DNA of 64,000 nucleotides. Origin: Litchfieldia stipae (GTDB lineage Bacteria > Bacillota > Bacilli > Bacillales > Bacillaceae_L). Shown here piece after piece: positions 9,901 through 18,749 of the stretch. Each line of letters starts with the position of its first letter. Positions within the stretch are counted from its first letter, which is position 1. The stretch is taken from contig NZ_JACYHA010000002.1 in NCBI RefSeq assembly GCF_014837155.1, positions 310,001 through 374,000 of the forward strand, read 5' to 3'. The position numbers were made by a program, and so were the translations under genes. Below the pieces are notes generated by a model. It was not told where the DNA came from. It ran no database searches and worked only from the letters and a program-made list of their open reading frames with translations.

Positions 9901-10116
9901 TTTTTTTAATTTAGTAAGTATTTGAGCATGGATAGACGGTTCTTTTCTCACATTTAAATTTGATCCAGCATTTATATTAACAATTTTTTCATATGTATGA
10001 TTAATCGTATTTTTTTCGGAATTTGTAGTTTTAATGGTGGAAGCTTGAATGGTTTGTTCAAACGCAGCCGTAGATAATACTGCAAAGCAGAGTGTTGGTA
10101 AAATAACCTTCTTCAT
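6913..10116 (-). CDS. SH3-repeat N-acetylglucosaminidase (autolysin)
   Basis: A 1067-aa exported autolysin. A signal peptide occupies about residues 1-26 (MKKVILPTLCFAVLSTAAFE). Nine bacterial SH3 domains of about 65 residues follow, recognisable by YVNVSxxSxLNLRSS and SNGWSKVxxxGKEGYVS. A tenth, divergent SH3-like domain (GNVWNVRGGAGTDF) comes before the catalytic part. The last 180 residues are a glucosaminidase domain (LISHALLETGNG, MYGIGAYDG, WNPGG), the LytD/Atl type that cuts N-acetylglucosaminyl bonds. The presumed catalytic Glu is in HALLETGNG. AAGGGGATG precedes the start. Domains 5-7 are nearly identical at DNA level, showing recent tandem expansion. It is monocistronic, with its own terminator. 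Confidence 0.88.
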   Translation of the reverse strand: MKKVILPTLCFAVLSTAAFEQTIQASTIKTTNSEKNTINHTYEKIVNINAGSNLNVRKEPSIHAQILTKLKKGATVTMHSESNGWAEITANGVKGFVSVDYLSNPTTTNLINSVSTKTINVNAGSNLNLRKSPTISSEVLAKLTKGTVVTVLSETNGWAKIKVNGKEGYVSSQYLQTPKSNSSSTSTGTTDNKPSTISTKIVNVSANSSLNVRNQPNTNSTIILKLNKGKQVTVYSNSNGWSKIKVEGKEGYVSSQYLSSSTNNSSQKETISTPDKKEDPITKYVNVSKGSNLNMRSSGSTNGSIILKLASGVKVTVLSESNGWSKIKAYGKEGYVSTQYLTVKSATPDVKPPVKEEVIIKYVNVSSNSTLNLRSSATTNATITAKLANGTEVKVLSESNGWSKVQANGKEGYVSTQYLTVKSATPDVKPPVKEEVIIKYVNVSSNSTLNLRSSATTNATITAKLANGTEVKVLSESNGWSKVQANGKEGYVSTQYLTVKSATPDVKPPVKEEVIIKYVDVSSNSTLNLRSSASTNATITAKLAKGTEVKVLSESNGWSKVQANGKEGYVSSEFLSDKKENIKEEDSSVKTPDNQDSEELITTIKYVNVTSGSSLKMRNKPSTDASVIVKLARSVEVEVLSESNGWSKINVYGHEGFVSSEFLSLTKPEIIKDEEKETNPIESEVISKYVNVSNGSSLNLRSSASTTGTVISKLSRGTVVTVQSEENGWSKVSVNGQVGYVSTQYLSTTEVNNSTSFNGTITKTDVLYDLTIDEFTKLQMAVKPQTDKKYATYIREDALVFDNSELPSVGTVSGNVWNVRGGAGTDFWVVGQVTNGQKLQIISNSKDKDGYIWYEVQYNKSWVNANPEDVKHYLNPSNFSDHAVESLQFLKLSETTKLDVDEVNSRILAGKGILTNQAATFLAAGEISGVNEIYLISHALLETGNGQSQLATGVQYKGKTVYNMYGIGAYDGTALESGAEYAYKAGWFTPEAAIIGGAEFISQGYIKAGQDTLYKMRWNPGGAVAKGSATHQYATDIGWASKQVKQIYNLYSLLDSYSVTLEIPKYK
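8584..9105. repeat. 234-bp tandem repeats inside the autolysin gene
   Basis: The blocks beginning at 8584 and 8818 are nearly identical over 234 bp, and a third partial, diverging copy starts at 9052. Each encodes one 78-residue SH3 unit plus its linker (SATPDVKPPVKEE). The near-lack of silent changes indicates very recent duplication and a site prone to copy-number change. Confidence 0.9.
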
Positions 10117-10305
10117 TTTGTCATCCCCTTATCTGTTTAAGAGTTTTTATATTCAAAAACATACAATATTTATTCAATTAAAATACTAACATAAATTACT
10201 AGTTTACAAGAGTAAATTTTGAAAAAAACATAAAAAAAAGCAGTATTAAGTCATATATTAGGGTATTTAGTAGCATTTTTTAAAAGATATGCTCGATACT
10301 TAGAA

Positions 10306-10352
10306 GAAAGAGGCTGCCCCATAAGCGCATAGCATTTATGGGACAACCTCTT
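10306..10352 (-). terminator. Terminator of the fhs operon
   Basis: On the minus strand AAAGAGGTTGTCCCATAA pairs with TTATGGGGCAGCCTCTTT, followed by a short T-rich run (CTTC). It lies just past the last gene of the unit. Confidence 0.75.
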
Positions 10353-10358
10353 TAATCA

Positions 10359-10886
10359 TTATTCAGAAATGATATTACTTAGTTCTTTTGTAGTACTTAA
10401 GATATAAGGAATCATACCTAACAAATCATCCATTTGATCTTCTCCAATTAGTCGTTCAAACTCTAACTTAATTGTATTTAAATACTCTCTTTGTGTCTCT
10501 TGTTGAAATATGAAGGTAACTTCTTGTGTCACTTTACGACCTTTACCCCAAATATCATACATTGTTTGTTGTATTTGTTCACATGTTGTTTCATGTTCTT
10601 TCATTTTCATGTTAAAAACAACATTTACTTGGCAGCCAGGAAAATGTCCCTTTGTGTTTAATAATTCTGCAGATAAATTTGTTAAGTCCATTACCAATGT
10701 GATAGTTGCTGTAATGTCTTGTTTGATATCTCTATTTTTTATAGTAATAACGTAGCTACGCGCTAAAGACGCTAAATCAATCATATCCTTACGATCAATG
10801 ACTGCTAATTCCCCATCTAAATCTCTATCGTAGATTGCTCCCTCAATTACTACCTTTAAATTATCAAAAATAGTTGGATCGAACAT
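10359..10886 (-). CDS. Protein of unknown function coupled to fhs
   Basis: A 175-aa soluble protein I do not recognise. It alternates predicted beta strands and helices, has no membrane segment or signal peptide, and carries three cysteines (GCQVN, TTCEQ and none near the termini). Its ATG overlaps the fhs stop codon in TAATG, so it is probably translated by re-initiation after fhs. The terminator just downstream closes the unit. The tight coupling suggests a role tied to one-carbon metabolism or to Fhs itself, but this is inference from position only. Confidence 0.7.
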   Translation of the reverse strand: MFDPTIFDNLKVVIEGAIYDRDLDGELAVIDRKDMIDLASLARSYVITIKNRDIKQDITATITLVMDLTNLSAELLNTKGHFPGCQVNVVFNMKMKEHETTCEQIQQTMYDIWGKGRKVTQEVTFIFQQETQREYLNTIKLEFERLIGEDQMDDLLGMIPYILSTTKELSNIISE

Positions 10887-12574
10887 TAGAATAATCCTAG
10901 TGCTTTACCATTTTCATCGACATCCATTATTAATGCTGCTGGTTCTTTAGGTAATCCTGGCATAGTCATTACATCACCAGTAAGTGCAACGATAAAGCCA
11001 GCACCAATTTTCGGACGAAGTTCCCTGATGGAAATAGTAAAGTCATTTGGTCGACCAAGAAGTGATGGGTTATCTGAAAGCGAGTATTGAGTCTTTGCCA
11101 TACAAATCGGCAGGTTTCCCCAACCATTTGCTTCAATTTCAATGATTTGCCTTTTTGCTTTTGAAGAAAACTCAACATCAGTTGCACCATATACTTTCGT
11201 GGAAATGGTTCGTATTTTTTCTTCAATTAGTTGATCGTTTTGATAAAGGCGAGAAAAATTATTATTTTCGGTTTCTATCACTTTCAATAATTGTTTCGCT
11301 AAGTCTAGTCCACCTTCTCCACCTTTTTCCCATACTTCAGTTAATGCTACCGGATAGTTACGATCTTCACACCATTTAGTAAAGGTCTCAACTTCATCTG
11401 TTGTATCAGTAATGAATCGATTAATCGCAACTACATATGGCAACCCAAATTCTTCGATGGTTTCAATATGCTTTTGTAAATTTTCTAACCCTAATGAAAG
11501 AGCTGACAAATCCTCTTTTTGGAGTTCCTGCTTGGAAACACCACCATGCATTTTTAATGCTCTTATAGTTGCTACAATTACAACGGCTGAAGGATCGATT
11601 CCAGTTGCCTGAGTCTTAATATTTAAAAACTTCTCCGCACCAAGATCTGCACCAAATCCGGCTTCTGTTACAACATAGTCACCTAGTTTTGCAGCCATCT
11701 TTGTTGCAATAACACTATTGCACCCATGAGCAATGTTTGCAAATGGACCACCATGGATAATAGCTGGTGTATGTTCTAATGTTTGAACAAGATTAGGCTT
11801 TATTGCGTCTTTTAGAAGTAATGCTAATGAACCTTCTACTCCAAGATGACCAACAGTAACTGGCTCTTTTTTATAATTATATCCAATGACAATCCTTGAA
11901 AGCCTTTGTTTTAAATCCTGTAAATCAGAAGCTAGGCAGAAAATAGCCATGATTTCAGATGCTACTGTAATATCAAATCCATCCTCACGTGGTACACCTT
12001 GAATTGGACCACCTAAACCAATGATGACGTTTCTTAATGCACGGTCATTTAAATCGACTACCCTTTTCCATATGACTCTTCTCGCATCAATTTGAAGCTC
12101 ATTTCCTTGATATATATGGTTATCTATCATAGCTGATAATGCATTATTTGCAGTTGTTATCGCATGAATATCTCCAGTGAAGTGAAGGTTAATATCCTCC
12201 ATTGGGATTACTTGCGAGTAACCACCACCTGTAGCTCCACCTTTTACACCCATAGTCGGACCAAGAGAAGGCTCACGCATCGCAATAATTGCTTTTTTAT
12301 CTAATAATGATAAAGCTTGTCCAAGCCCAACAGTAACTGTTGATTTACCTTCACCAGCTGGTGTTGGGTTAACTGCTGTAACAAGAATGACCTTACCATC
12401 TTGTGTATTTGCATTCTTTTTTAGAATATCTAGGCTAAGCTTTGCTTTATAATGACCATATGGTTCAACATCTTCTGGATCAATGCCAATTGAATTCGTT
12501 ATCTCCATAATAGGTACCATGTTAGCTTCTTGAGCAATTTCAATATCTGACTTCACTTTCACTTTTACATTCAT
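10886..12574 (-). CDS. fhs: Formate--tetrahydrofolate ligase
   Basis: A 562-aa cytosolic enzyme making 10-formyl-tetrahydrofolate from formate, THF and ATP. The P-loop is TPAGEGKST (residues 71-79). The family segments [48 protein letters not shown] and the C-terminal [15 protein letters not shown] are all intact. Length matches the usual 550-560 residues. GAGGAGGTTTTGAA precedes the ATG. It is first in a two-gene unit with the unknown 175-aa protein and is transcribed divergently from metA. It would feed purine and methionine synthesis. Confidence 0.96.
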   Translation of the reverse strand: MNVKVKVKSDIEIAQEANMVPIMEITNSIGIDPEDVEPYGHYKAKLSLDILKKNANTQDGKVILVTAVNPTPAGEGKSTVTVGLGQALSLLDKKAIIAMREPSLGPTMGVKGGATGGGYSQVIPMEDINLHFTGDIHAITTANNALSAMIDNHIYQGNELQIDARRVIWKRVVDLNDRALRNVIIGLGGPIQGVPREDGFDITVASEIMAIFCLASDLQDLKQRLSRIVIGYNYKKEPVTVGHLGVEGSLALLLKDAIKPNLVQTLEHTPAIIHGGPFANIAHGCNSVIATKMAAKLGDYVVTEAGFGADLGAEKFLNIKTQATGIDPSAVVIVATIRALKMHGGVSKQELQKEDLSALSLGLENLQKHIETIEEFGLPYVVAINRFITDTTDEVETFTKWCEDRNYPVALTEVWEKGGEGGLDLAKQLLKVIETENNNFSRLYQNDQLIEEKIRTISTKVYGATDVEFSSKAKRQIIEIEANGWGNLPICMAKTQYSLSDNPSLLGRPNDFTISIRELRPKIGAGFIVALTGDVMTMPGLPKEPAALIMDVDENGKALGLF

Positions 12575-12702
12575 TTCAAAACCTCCTCAGACTGATCTGT
12601 ATGTATACTGACAAATTATATTGTACAACAAATAAAAAAATAATTTATAAAAAAAATAAAACAGTTAATATTTCGTATTTTGAAATTTCTTAATCTCATT
12701 AA

Positions 12703-12731
12703 TTGCTAAATAGTCAAAACCTTTCTATAAT
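12703..12731 (+). promoter_or_regulatory. SigA-type promoter of metA
   Basis: TTGCTA, a 17-bp spacer and a consensus TATAAT lie 41 bp before the GTG start. The predicted leader is about 35 nt, too short for a SAM riboswitch. Confidence 0.8.
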
Positions 12732-12772
12732 ATAAATGACACTTTTACATGAATGAAAAGGGGGATGACAAA

Positions 12773-13681
12773 GTGCCAATTAATATTCCTCATAATCTAC
12801 CGGCTAAAAATATTTTAGAGCAAGAGAATATCTTTGTTATGGATGAGGACAGAGCATATCGACAAGACATTAGACCTTTAAATATACTGATCTTCAATAT
12901 TATGCCTGAGAAGGAAAAGACTGAAACACAATTATTACGATTATTAGGGAATTCACCACTACAAGTGAATGTAAGCTTTATTTGTCCAGCAACGCATGAA
13001 GCTAAAACGACAAGTAAGAATCATTTAACTAATTTCTATACGACTTTTTCCTCAGTAGAACATCGAAAATTCGATGGTATGATTATCACTGGTGCGCCAA
13101 TTGAGCATCTTTCATTCTCAGAAGTAACTTATTGGGAAGAATTAAAAAAAGTCATGGAATGGAGTAAAACTAATGTAACTTCAACATTACATATTTGTTG
13201 GGGAGCACAAGCTGGCTTGTTTTATCATTATGGAATTAATAAATATGACCTACCTACGAAGTGCTCTGGAATCTTTCATCATCAACTACTTGAAACGAAT
13301 ATTAACTTAGTTCGTGGGTTTGATGATTATTACTTAGCACCCCATTCTAGAAATACAACAGTCTCACAAGAAGAGATTCAAGCTATTGAGGAATTGCAAA
13401 TTTTATCAGTTTCCAAAGAAGCTGGTGTTTGCCTTGTAGCCTCTTGTGATGGAAAGCGTATCTTCTTAACTGGACATCCAGAGTATGATTGTAATACGTT
13501 AAGAGAAGAATACGTTAGAGATACTCAAAAAGGAATAAACATTAGCCTTCCTGTGAATTATTTTCCAAATGATGATCCAAACGAAGAGCCTCGTCACACA
13601 TGGAGATCACATGCAAACCTTTTATTTTCAAATTGGTTAAATTATTATGTATATCAAGAAACACCATATATATGGGAATAA
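12773..13681 (+). CDS. metAA: Homoserine O-acetyltransferase MetA
   Basis: A 302-aa MetA-family homoserine O-acyltransferase, first step of methionine synthesis. Catalytic Cys142 is in HICWGAQAG, and the His-Glu pair is in LTGHPEYD. Residue 111 is Glu (GAPIE); E. coli MetA has Gly there. Glu at this position is known to select acetyl-CoA in Bacillus MetA, so acetyl rather than succinyl transfer is expected. The start is the GTG of [13 protein letters not shown], with AAGGGGG nine bases upstream and as in the B. subtilis protein. An in-frame ATG eight codons earlier would place the ribosome site inside the coding region. A terminator follows at once. Confidence 0.93.
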   Translation: MPINIPHNLPAKNILEQENIFVMDEDRAYRQDIRPLNILIFNIMPEKEKTETQLLRLLGNSPLQVNVSFICPATHEAKTTSKNHLTNFYTTFSSVEHRKFDGMIITGAPIEHLSFSEVTYWEELKKVMEWSKTNVTSTLHICWGAQAGLFYHYGINKYDLPTKCSGIFHHQLLETNINLVRGFDDYYLAPHSRNTTVSQEEIQAIEELQILSVSKEAGVCLVASCDGKRIFLTGHPEYDCNTLREEYVRDTQKGINISLPVNYFPNDDPNEEPRHTWRSHANLLFSNWLNYYVYQETPYIWE

Positions 13682-13710
13682 CCTACTGCTTATTGCAGTA
13701 GGTTTTTATT
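13679..13710. terminator. Terminator between metA and topB 3' end
   Basis: AACCTACTGC and GCAGTAGGTTTTT form an eight-to-ten-pair stem with a short loop. It can act in both directions for the two convergent genes. Confidence 0.85.
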
Positions 13711-13717
13711 GTTTTCT

Positions 13718-14390
13718 CTATGATTTTACAGGATTACTAAAAAGGAACGTAACCTTTTGATCGGTATGGTTCCATTGCAATGCAGCAGCAAAAGGTTTAT
13801 CTCCCTTTTTAAACCCTTTAATCAAATCTGTTTTCCCCGTCGAAATTAGTTTTTTTAGTTGAGCTTGGCTGATCGTTTTACCAAGTATTCGTTTAGAGAT
13901 GATGAAATTACAGCTTGTTTTTTGATAATTTGAACAGCCATATACTTTTCCTTTATCAACCACATTTCCACCACATAACAGACACTTCCCAATTTCAAAA
14001 CCCTTTGTGCTTTTTGGGGGACCTGTTGATTCAAATGCTATATGTTGAAAGTCCCATGACTCTGCTTGACCGATCGCATCTTCAACAATCTTATGTGATA
14101 ATTTTCTCGTCTGTTCCATAAAAACTTCATAGGATGCTTTCCCCTTCCCTATTTCACCAAGTCTTTGTTCCCATTTGGCTGTCATTTCTGGTGAAGAAAG
14201 AATCTTCTCTCCTATGGCATCTATAAGTAAGATTGCTTTTTCAGTCGCAAACACTTTGTTCTTTTGGACATCAATATAATTTCGCTGTTTCAATAAAGTA
14301 ATGATTCCAGCCCTTGTTGCTTCAGTACCAAGTCCTTCTGTTTTAGAAAGTACTTTTTCTAGTTCTTCATTATCCAAGTGTTTTCCTGCT
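13718..14390 (-). pseudogene. topB: Host topB, C-terminal fragment
   Basis: The 3' third of a bacterial DNA topoisomerase III gene. Homologous sequence starts at AGKHLDNEELEKVLSK and runs through a zinc ribbon (CLLCGGNV, then CSNYQKTSCNF) to the normal end. Upstream of that point the frame runs into unrelated DNA. The missing N-terminal part lies 44 kb away at 58537-60030 and ends ITLMKTAG, so the two fragments join exactly in the Ala-Gly codons. This fragment has no ribosome site and lacks the TOPRIM and catalytic Tyr regions. A 302-codon ORF through the junction (to 14626) is fortuitous. Confidence 0.93.
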
Positions 14391-14412
14391 TTATAGGTAC
14401 GATTTTGGGTTA
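14386..14412. other. Left attachment end of the integrative element
   Basis: Host topB sequence stops at CCTGC, followed at once by TTATAGGTAC (14391-14400) and TTTTGGGTTA (14403-14412). Both decamers recur in inverted orientation at the right end (58525-58534 and 58449-58458). CCTGC here and CCAGC at the other junction could be the short recombination core; they differ by one base, as cores of Tn554-type elements can. Confidence 0.8.
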
Positions 14413-14524
14413 TTATCCATTTATATGATAAGAATACAGTAAAATAAAGGGGGTTCACACTTAATTTTGCCCATTTAAAATAATTATGGCTTAATATAGA
14501 TAGACAATCAGATGTAGGGATTTT

Positions 14525-14573
14525 GGGTGTTTGTGTGTCTTGCCCCGGGGAGGGGCAAGACACACAAACACCC
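14525..14573. repeat. Perfect 22-bp palindrome at the element's left end
   Basis: Bases 14525-14546 and 14552-14573 are perfect reverse complements around a five-base loop (GGGGA). The arms are GC-rich (GTGTCTTGCCCC core) in AT-rich surroundings. It lies between the left attachment end and the first recombinase gene. No T tract follows on the plus strand, so a simple terminator is less likely than a protein-binding or RNA-structure role. Confidence 0.85.
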
Positions 14574-14664
14574 TGCGCCCGACTAGTCTCCCTTTGGGTT
14601 ATGCTTTTAAAACCAGAAAAGAACATCTTATATATAATACCAAATCAAAAAGGATGTATATTAC

Positions 14665-16014
14665 ATGGAAAATCTGATTAAATTTAAATTTGTCGTCAAA
14701 GAAAATGAGATAGAAGAATTTATCGATAATAAAGTTGTGAAAAAAAGGGTTGTTAATATTGGGTTATATAACAAGATTAACAACGTAACTATTCCTCACC
14801 CCATTACAGACTTTATTCGTAGTAGATATGAGTATCAAGGCGTAAGTATAAACACAGTAAAAGCTCCTGCTCATGTTTTATGCCGTTTCTTAAATTATAT
14901 AATAGACCGCATTAGTGCAGAGGATGAAGACTTTATTCAGTTAGTTCACGAAGGAATAGGTGGATTAAAATTAATACATGGTAGCCGATATATAACCTAT
15001 TTAACTAATACAGGCTTAAAGAGAAGTACCGTTTTTTATTATGAAAACTACATAAAGGAATTTTATTTATTTTTAAAAGAACAATCATTGTTAAACGAAG
15101 ATATTGATTTTAACTATTATCAAGACCAGAAAGGAAATTGGCTGAAATACTCCCCCTTTCAATCATCATCTTTAGGGACAAAATATCCATCTAGAACTCA
15201 TAATAACAATAAATTTATGAAACTCAAAGACTTCGGGCCTAATAGAAATAAACTGGTTATCGAATTTTTAGAAGAAGCCAAAGATGTGGCTCCGGAAATA
15301 GCTTTTGCGCTGTGCTTACAATTCTTTGGAGGACTTAGACGTGGAGAAGTGGTAAATATCACACGTGCTGACTTAGATGTTAAATTCAGAAAATCACTTT
15401 CAGTACAAATTAGAGATAATCGTTCCATTCTCTTTTCTCATCTAAAAGATACCAGCGCTGAGAACCCTAAACGGTTGAATTACTTAGAAACACATTTAGC
15501 TAAACAAATGATATTAGATAGCGATTTACTATGGGATTACTATGAAGCCCACATGAAAGATTTAGATATAAAATTAAAAACTGGCTTTTTAAAGAATCCA
15601 ATGGTCGTATTTTACGACAAAAATGGTATGGCTATGTCTGGAAGGGTCTATGAAAAAAGATTTAAGAAAGTAAAAAGGTCCTTTTTATCCAAATTAGCTA
15701 AATCTGCCGGCAGAGAGGATGACTATATGTTTTTAAAAGATTCTTACTGGTCCACGCATATTGGTAGAGGTATTTTTACGAGTTTCCTATTGGATATGGA
15801 TTTAAGCATTTTACAGATTGCTATTGCAAGAGGTGATACTAACATTGAATCTGCTTTAGATTACGTTGATGGAAAAACAACAATACATTATATCGATGGG
15901 CTTCAAAATGAATTGCATAATGCTCCAATAGAGGATTTTGGATCCATCGATCAAACGATCTACAAAAATAAATGGTTAAATGGGGTGGCTACAGGTGTCC
16001 GAAAAACTCGTTAG
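14665..16014 (+). CDS. Tyrosine recombinase, TnpA-like (first of trio)
   Basis: A 449-aa tyrosine recombinase. The N-terminal 150 residues resemble a core-binding domain. The catalytic half shows Arg near 224 (FFGGLRRGE), a His/Arg pair near 364 (THIGRGIF) and a candidate Tyr near 399 (SALDYVDG). Context resembles TnpA of Tn554, which acts with TnpB and TnpC to integrate at one preferred site. It begins 270 bp from the left attachment end and overlaps the next gene by 35 bp. The ATG follows AAAAAGGATG. The likely role is cutting the short core inside topB; division of labour with its partners is unknown. Confidence 0.85.
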   Translation: MENLIKFKFVVKENEIEEFIDNKVVKKRVVNIGLYNKINNVTIPHPITDFIRSRYEYQGVSINTVKAPAHVLCRFLNYIIDRISAEDEDFIQLVHEGIGGLKLIHGSRYITYLTNTGLKRSTVFYYENYIKEFYLFLKEQSLLNEDIDFNYYQDQKGNWLKYSPFQSSSLGTKYPSRTHNNNKFMKLKDFGPNRNKLVIEFLEEAKDVAPEIAFALCLQFFGGLRRGEVVNITRADLDVKFRKSLSVQIRDNRSILFSHLKDTSAENPKRLNYLETHLAKQMILDSDLLWDYYEAHMKDLDIKLKTGFLKNPMVVFYDKNGMAMSGRVYEKRFKKVKRSFLSKLAKSAGREDDYMFLKDSYWSTHIGRGIFTSFLLDMDLSILQIAIARGDTNIESALDYVDGKTTIHYIDGLQNELHNAPIEDFGSIDQTIYKNKWLNGVATGVRKTR

Positions 16015-18745
16015 TTTTACTCGAATATATAATAACCCTACGTATGCACACGTCAAAACCTCACCTAATAAGTTGAAGAGGTTAAAAAGAGAAGGTCTTA
16101 TAGAAGTCATTACCGATTCAGACGGAAAGGACAAAGTTGTTTTGAGCTCACTTGAAAAATATGTACAAGAAGAAAAAAGGGTCTTTGAGCAAAGTTTCAC
16201 CATTGGACAAGCAGCCCGAAAACTAATCAGTCATAAATATCGATTCAAAGGTGAATTTAAATTGGAAACGTATAAAAATAATATATTTAACTTAATGAAT
16301 CTTGGGATTTTAAAATCCATAACATTTGCAAATGAATCATACATCACAAAAGAGTCGGTTAATCAATTCCTGATAGATTATATTAGTCGTGAAGAAGCAC
16401 TTGAAAAGCTAAATTCCGGAAATGTGGTTCTTTGGAAAATACTTAAAAACAACAATGTAAAAAACATTTACATATCTCAACATCATATTTTCCACCCAAG
16501 ACAAATAGTAGAATCTTTGATTGAAGAATATAATCTAAACGTTTTGCCTGATAGTACCATGGATACAGGAACACTCATTAGAGGAAAAGTTTACAACACT
16601 GAACGATATTATTCATGTGGTGAAGCAAGGAAACTTTTGAATTTAACTAAAGGACAGTGGAATATTCTAAGAAAGGAAGAAAACATAACCGACACTATTT
16701 TAGGAGGTATTCGTCATTGCCTAAAAGAACCCATAGATCAGTTAAGGGCTCAGCAGCAGAAACTTAAAGCTGAATACTATATTTCAGATGAGGTACAAGA
16801 ACTATTGGGACTTCAATATCATAGTTCACATTCAAAAATAATCGATGCTAGGAAGAAGGTTCCGACTGTTTTTCGAGGTATTTATCCACAAAAAAGAATA
16901 GAATACATCTACCCAAAATCAATTGTTAATGAAATTGTTCAAGAAAATGAACTCAAAGAAGCTGTCACAACAATATCAGACAATATAGATGCGTACGAAT
17001 ACGTGCTTAGAAGTTTGGAGATTAATTTTCATAATAGTGATTTATTTACCTGTTTAGAATGGAAGAAATTTGTACATCGTGTTTTACGAAATAATAGTGA
17101 AAGCATCGAGACTAAACATTACACAATATTTAGATATGCCAAGTGTACAGGAATAATAATTGACTTTCTTGCGGAAAAAGAGATATACGAAATGACCTCA
17201 AATCATATAAATCTTACATTGTTTAATGAAAATATTCCGTTTTTGTATCAGAAAATATTTTATAGTTTCATTAATTCAATTTATAACAAACTTATTGAAA
17301 AAAATAAAAAGAAACTGTTTAAATTGGAACGTATCATAAATCCGTATGAAAAGGAAGTTATCCCCAAAGATAAATCCATTTATGATTACGAAGATTATAA
17401 ATCATTATTTAGTTTTGCCACTAATTTACCTTTACACAAAAGGAAGGCTATTGAAGATGTTAAAAAACAAATGAACCAAACAGTTCTTACTAAAAATGGT
17501 TCTGGCAAAATAAAAAGACAAAGGACTTTCAACTATGACTCTTCTTGGCTCTATGTGCTTATACATCTTAACAACGCTTGGCGACATAAGGATGTTATAA
17601 GGTTTCCCAAAATTGACCTAAACGATCTTTCTGTTTCAAATATTAATTTGGATTGGTTAGAACAAAACGATTTAAGCTACGAAGATGCCCGCCGTATCAT
17701 TCATCAAGTAATGCGAAAAGATTTAAGAACAACTAAAACGAATGCTACTAACCATTTTTTTTGTTCAAAAGATGTAACCCTATCTTTAGCAACTGCAGCA
17801 GTTATTTGTGAATTACGCAGGGCTGCCACTACACCGAATTATGAGTACCTGATAAATTTTTATACAATAAGAAACGAGTTTACATCAAGGTGTAAGTCTA
17901 CTTTTTTCAAAGGCTTTAATGCCGAAATCGTATTTGAAAACAGGAAAATGAATCGTTCTTTATTATCCTTTACATATTACTTGCTTGTAAAAAAGGGACA
18001 TTCACAGGCTGCATTAGAAGTAGCCCAGCGTCTACGTGCACACTTTGACTTTGAAACTACTAATATTTATATTTTTATCCCTGAAGAAGAGTTAAATAAT
18101 TTAACACACCAATTGTTTATCAGAGAACACTTCGGATACATCCCTGATCTGTTTGCTGAGATACTATTTGGAAATAAAGATGATCGTGAAAAAAGAACCG
18201 AAGAGATCGTAACGGTTAAACAAATGTTTGGGGATATCTACAATATTGAAAGCACTGCTGGCTTTTTAAATACTTTACAGGCTGAAAAGAACAAGGTTTC
18301 AAATATGATTTTAAGTATGGGATTTGAGGAAGCAACTGATTATATGTTTAAGCTGGATGCACAATTGTTACCTAGTAAAGAAGACCATGTGCAGTGCCTT
18401 ATAGGTATAGAAAATTGCATTAAACATAATATTGCATGCAGAAATTGCCCAATGTCGGTCTCTAACTTTTACTCTCTTTCTTCCCTTGCTGAAAGTTTGA
18501 CTAATAGGGTCCAACAACTTACAAGTCTAGAAAAAGAAGAATGCAAAACCGAAAAGACAAAAATAGCTAATATCTTTTCCATCGAAATGGATCAGTGGAT
18601 AAGAGCTACTGAAAAATTCGGTAAAGAGGTCATTTATCAATTTGTAGAAGGTGGGAGTCAAGCTCTCAAGGAAAAAATGAAGCAAATTTCCGTTGCAGAA
18701 TTAAATAAATACAAGACATATAACATGAATAAAAGTGAGGTATAG
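15980..18745 (+). CDS. Large recombinase-like protein with N-terminal HTH array
   Basis: A 921-aa protein, much larger than Tn554 TnpB (about 630). The first 350 residues hold about five short helix-turn-helix modules of the MerR/excisionase kind, for example FTIGQAARKLI, YISREEALEKL, YYSCGEARKLLNLTKGQW and YYISDEVQELLGL. The C-terminal half looks like a degenerate tyrosine recombinase, with AWRHKDVIRF near 533, MNRSLLSFTYYLL and a candidate Tyr near 694 (TTNIYIFI). Near 804-825 is a cysteine cluster (CLIGIENC, CRNCPMS). The start is the ATG at 15980 or the GTG five codons later. It overlaps both neighbours' reading context closely, so the genes are translated as a unit. Confidence 0.7.
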   Translation: MGWLQVSEKLVSFTRIYNNPTYAHVKTSPNKLKRLKREGLIEVITDSDGKDKVVLSSLEKYVQEEKRVFEQSFTIGQAARKLISHKYRFKGEFKLETYKNNIFNLMNLGILKSITFANESYITKESVNQFLIDYISREEALEKLNSGNVVLWKILKNNNVKNIYISQHHIFHPRQIVESLIEEYNLNVLPDSTMDTGTLIRGKVYNTERYYSCGEARKLLNLTKGQWNILRKEENITDTILGGIRHCLKEPIDQLRAQQQKLKAEYYISDEVQELLGLQYHSSHSKIIDARKKVPTVFRGIYPQKRIEYIYPKSIVNEIVQENELKEAVTTISDNIDAYEYVLRSLEINFHNSDLFTCLEWKKFVHRVLRNNSESIETKHYTIFRYAKCTGIIIDFLAEKEIYEMTSNHINLTLFNENIPFLYQKIFYSFINSIYNKLIEKNKKKLFKLERIINPYEKEVIPKDKSIYDYEDYKSLFSFATNLPLHKRKAIEDVKKQMNQTVLTKNGSGKIKRQRTFNYDSSWLYVLIHLNNAWRHKDVIRFPKIDLNDLSVSNINLDWLEQNDLSYEDARRIIHQVMRKDLRTTKTNATNHFFCSKDVTLSLATAAVICELRRAATTPNYEYLINFYTIRNEFTSRCKSTFFKGFNAEIVFENRKMNRSLLSFTYYLLVKKGHSQAALEVAQRLRAHFDFETTNIYIFIPEEELNNLTHQLFIREHFGYIPDLFAEILFGNKDDREKRTEEIVTVKQMFGDIYNIESTAGFLNTLQAEKNKVSNMILSMGFEEATDYMFKLDAQLLPSKEDHVQCLIGIENCIKHNIACRNCPMSVSNFYSLSSLAESLTNRVQQLTSLEKEECKTEKTKIANIFSIEMDQWIRATEKFGKEVIYQFVEGGSQALKEKMKQISVAELNKYKTYNMNKSEV

Positions 18746-18749
18746 ACGG

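Noticed and set aside
12600-12772. SAM riboswitch before metA
   Set aside because: A good promoter lies only about 40 bp from the start; the leader is too short and lacks the S-box pattern.
13718-14626. Intact 302-aa topoisomerase gene
   Set aside because: Only codons up to about 14390 are topB-like. The upstream part is element DNA, and the catalytic domains are missing.
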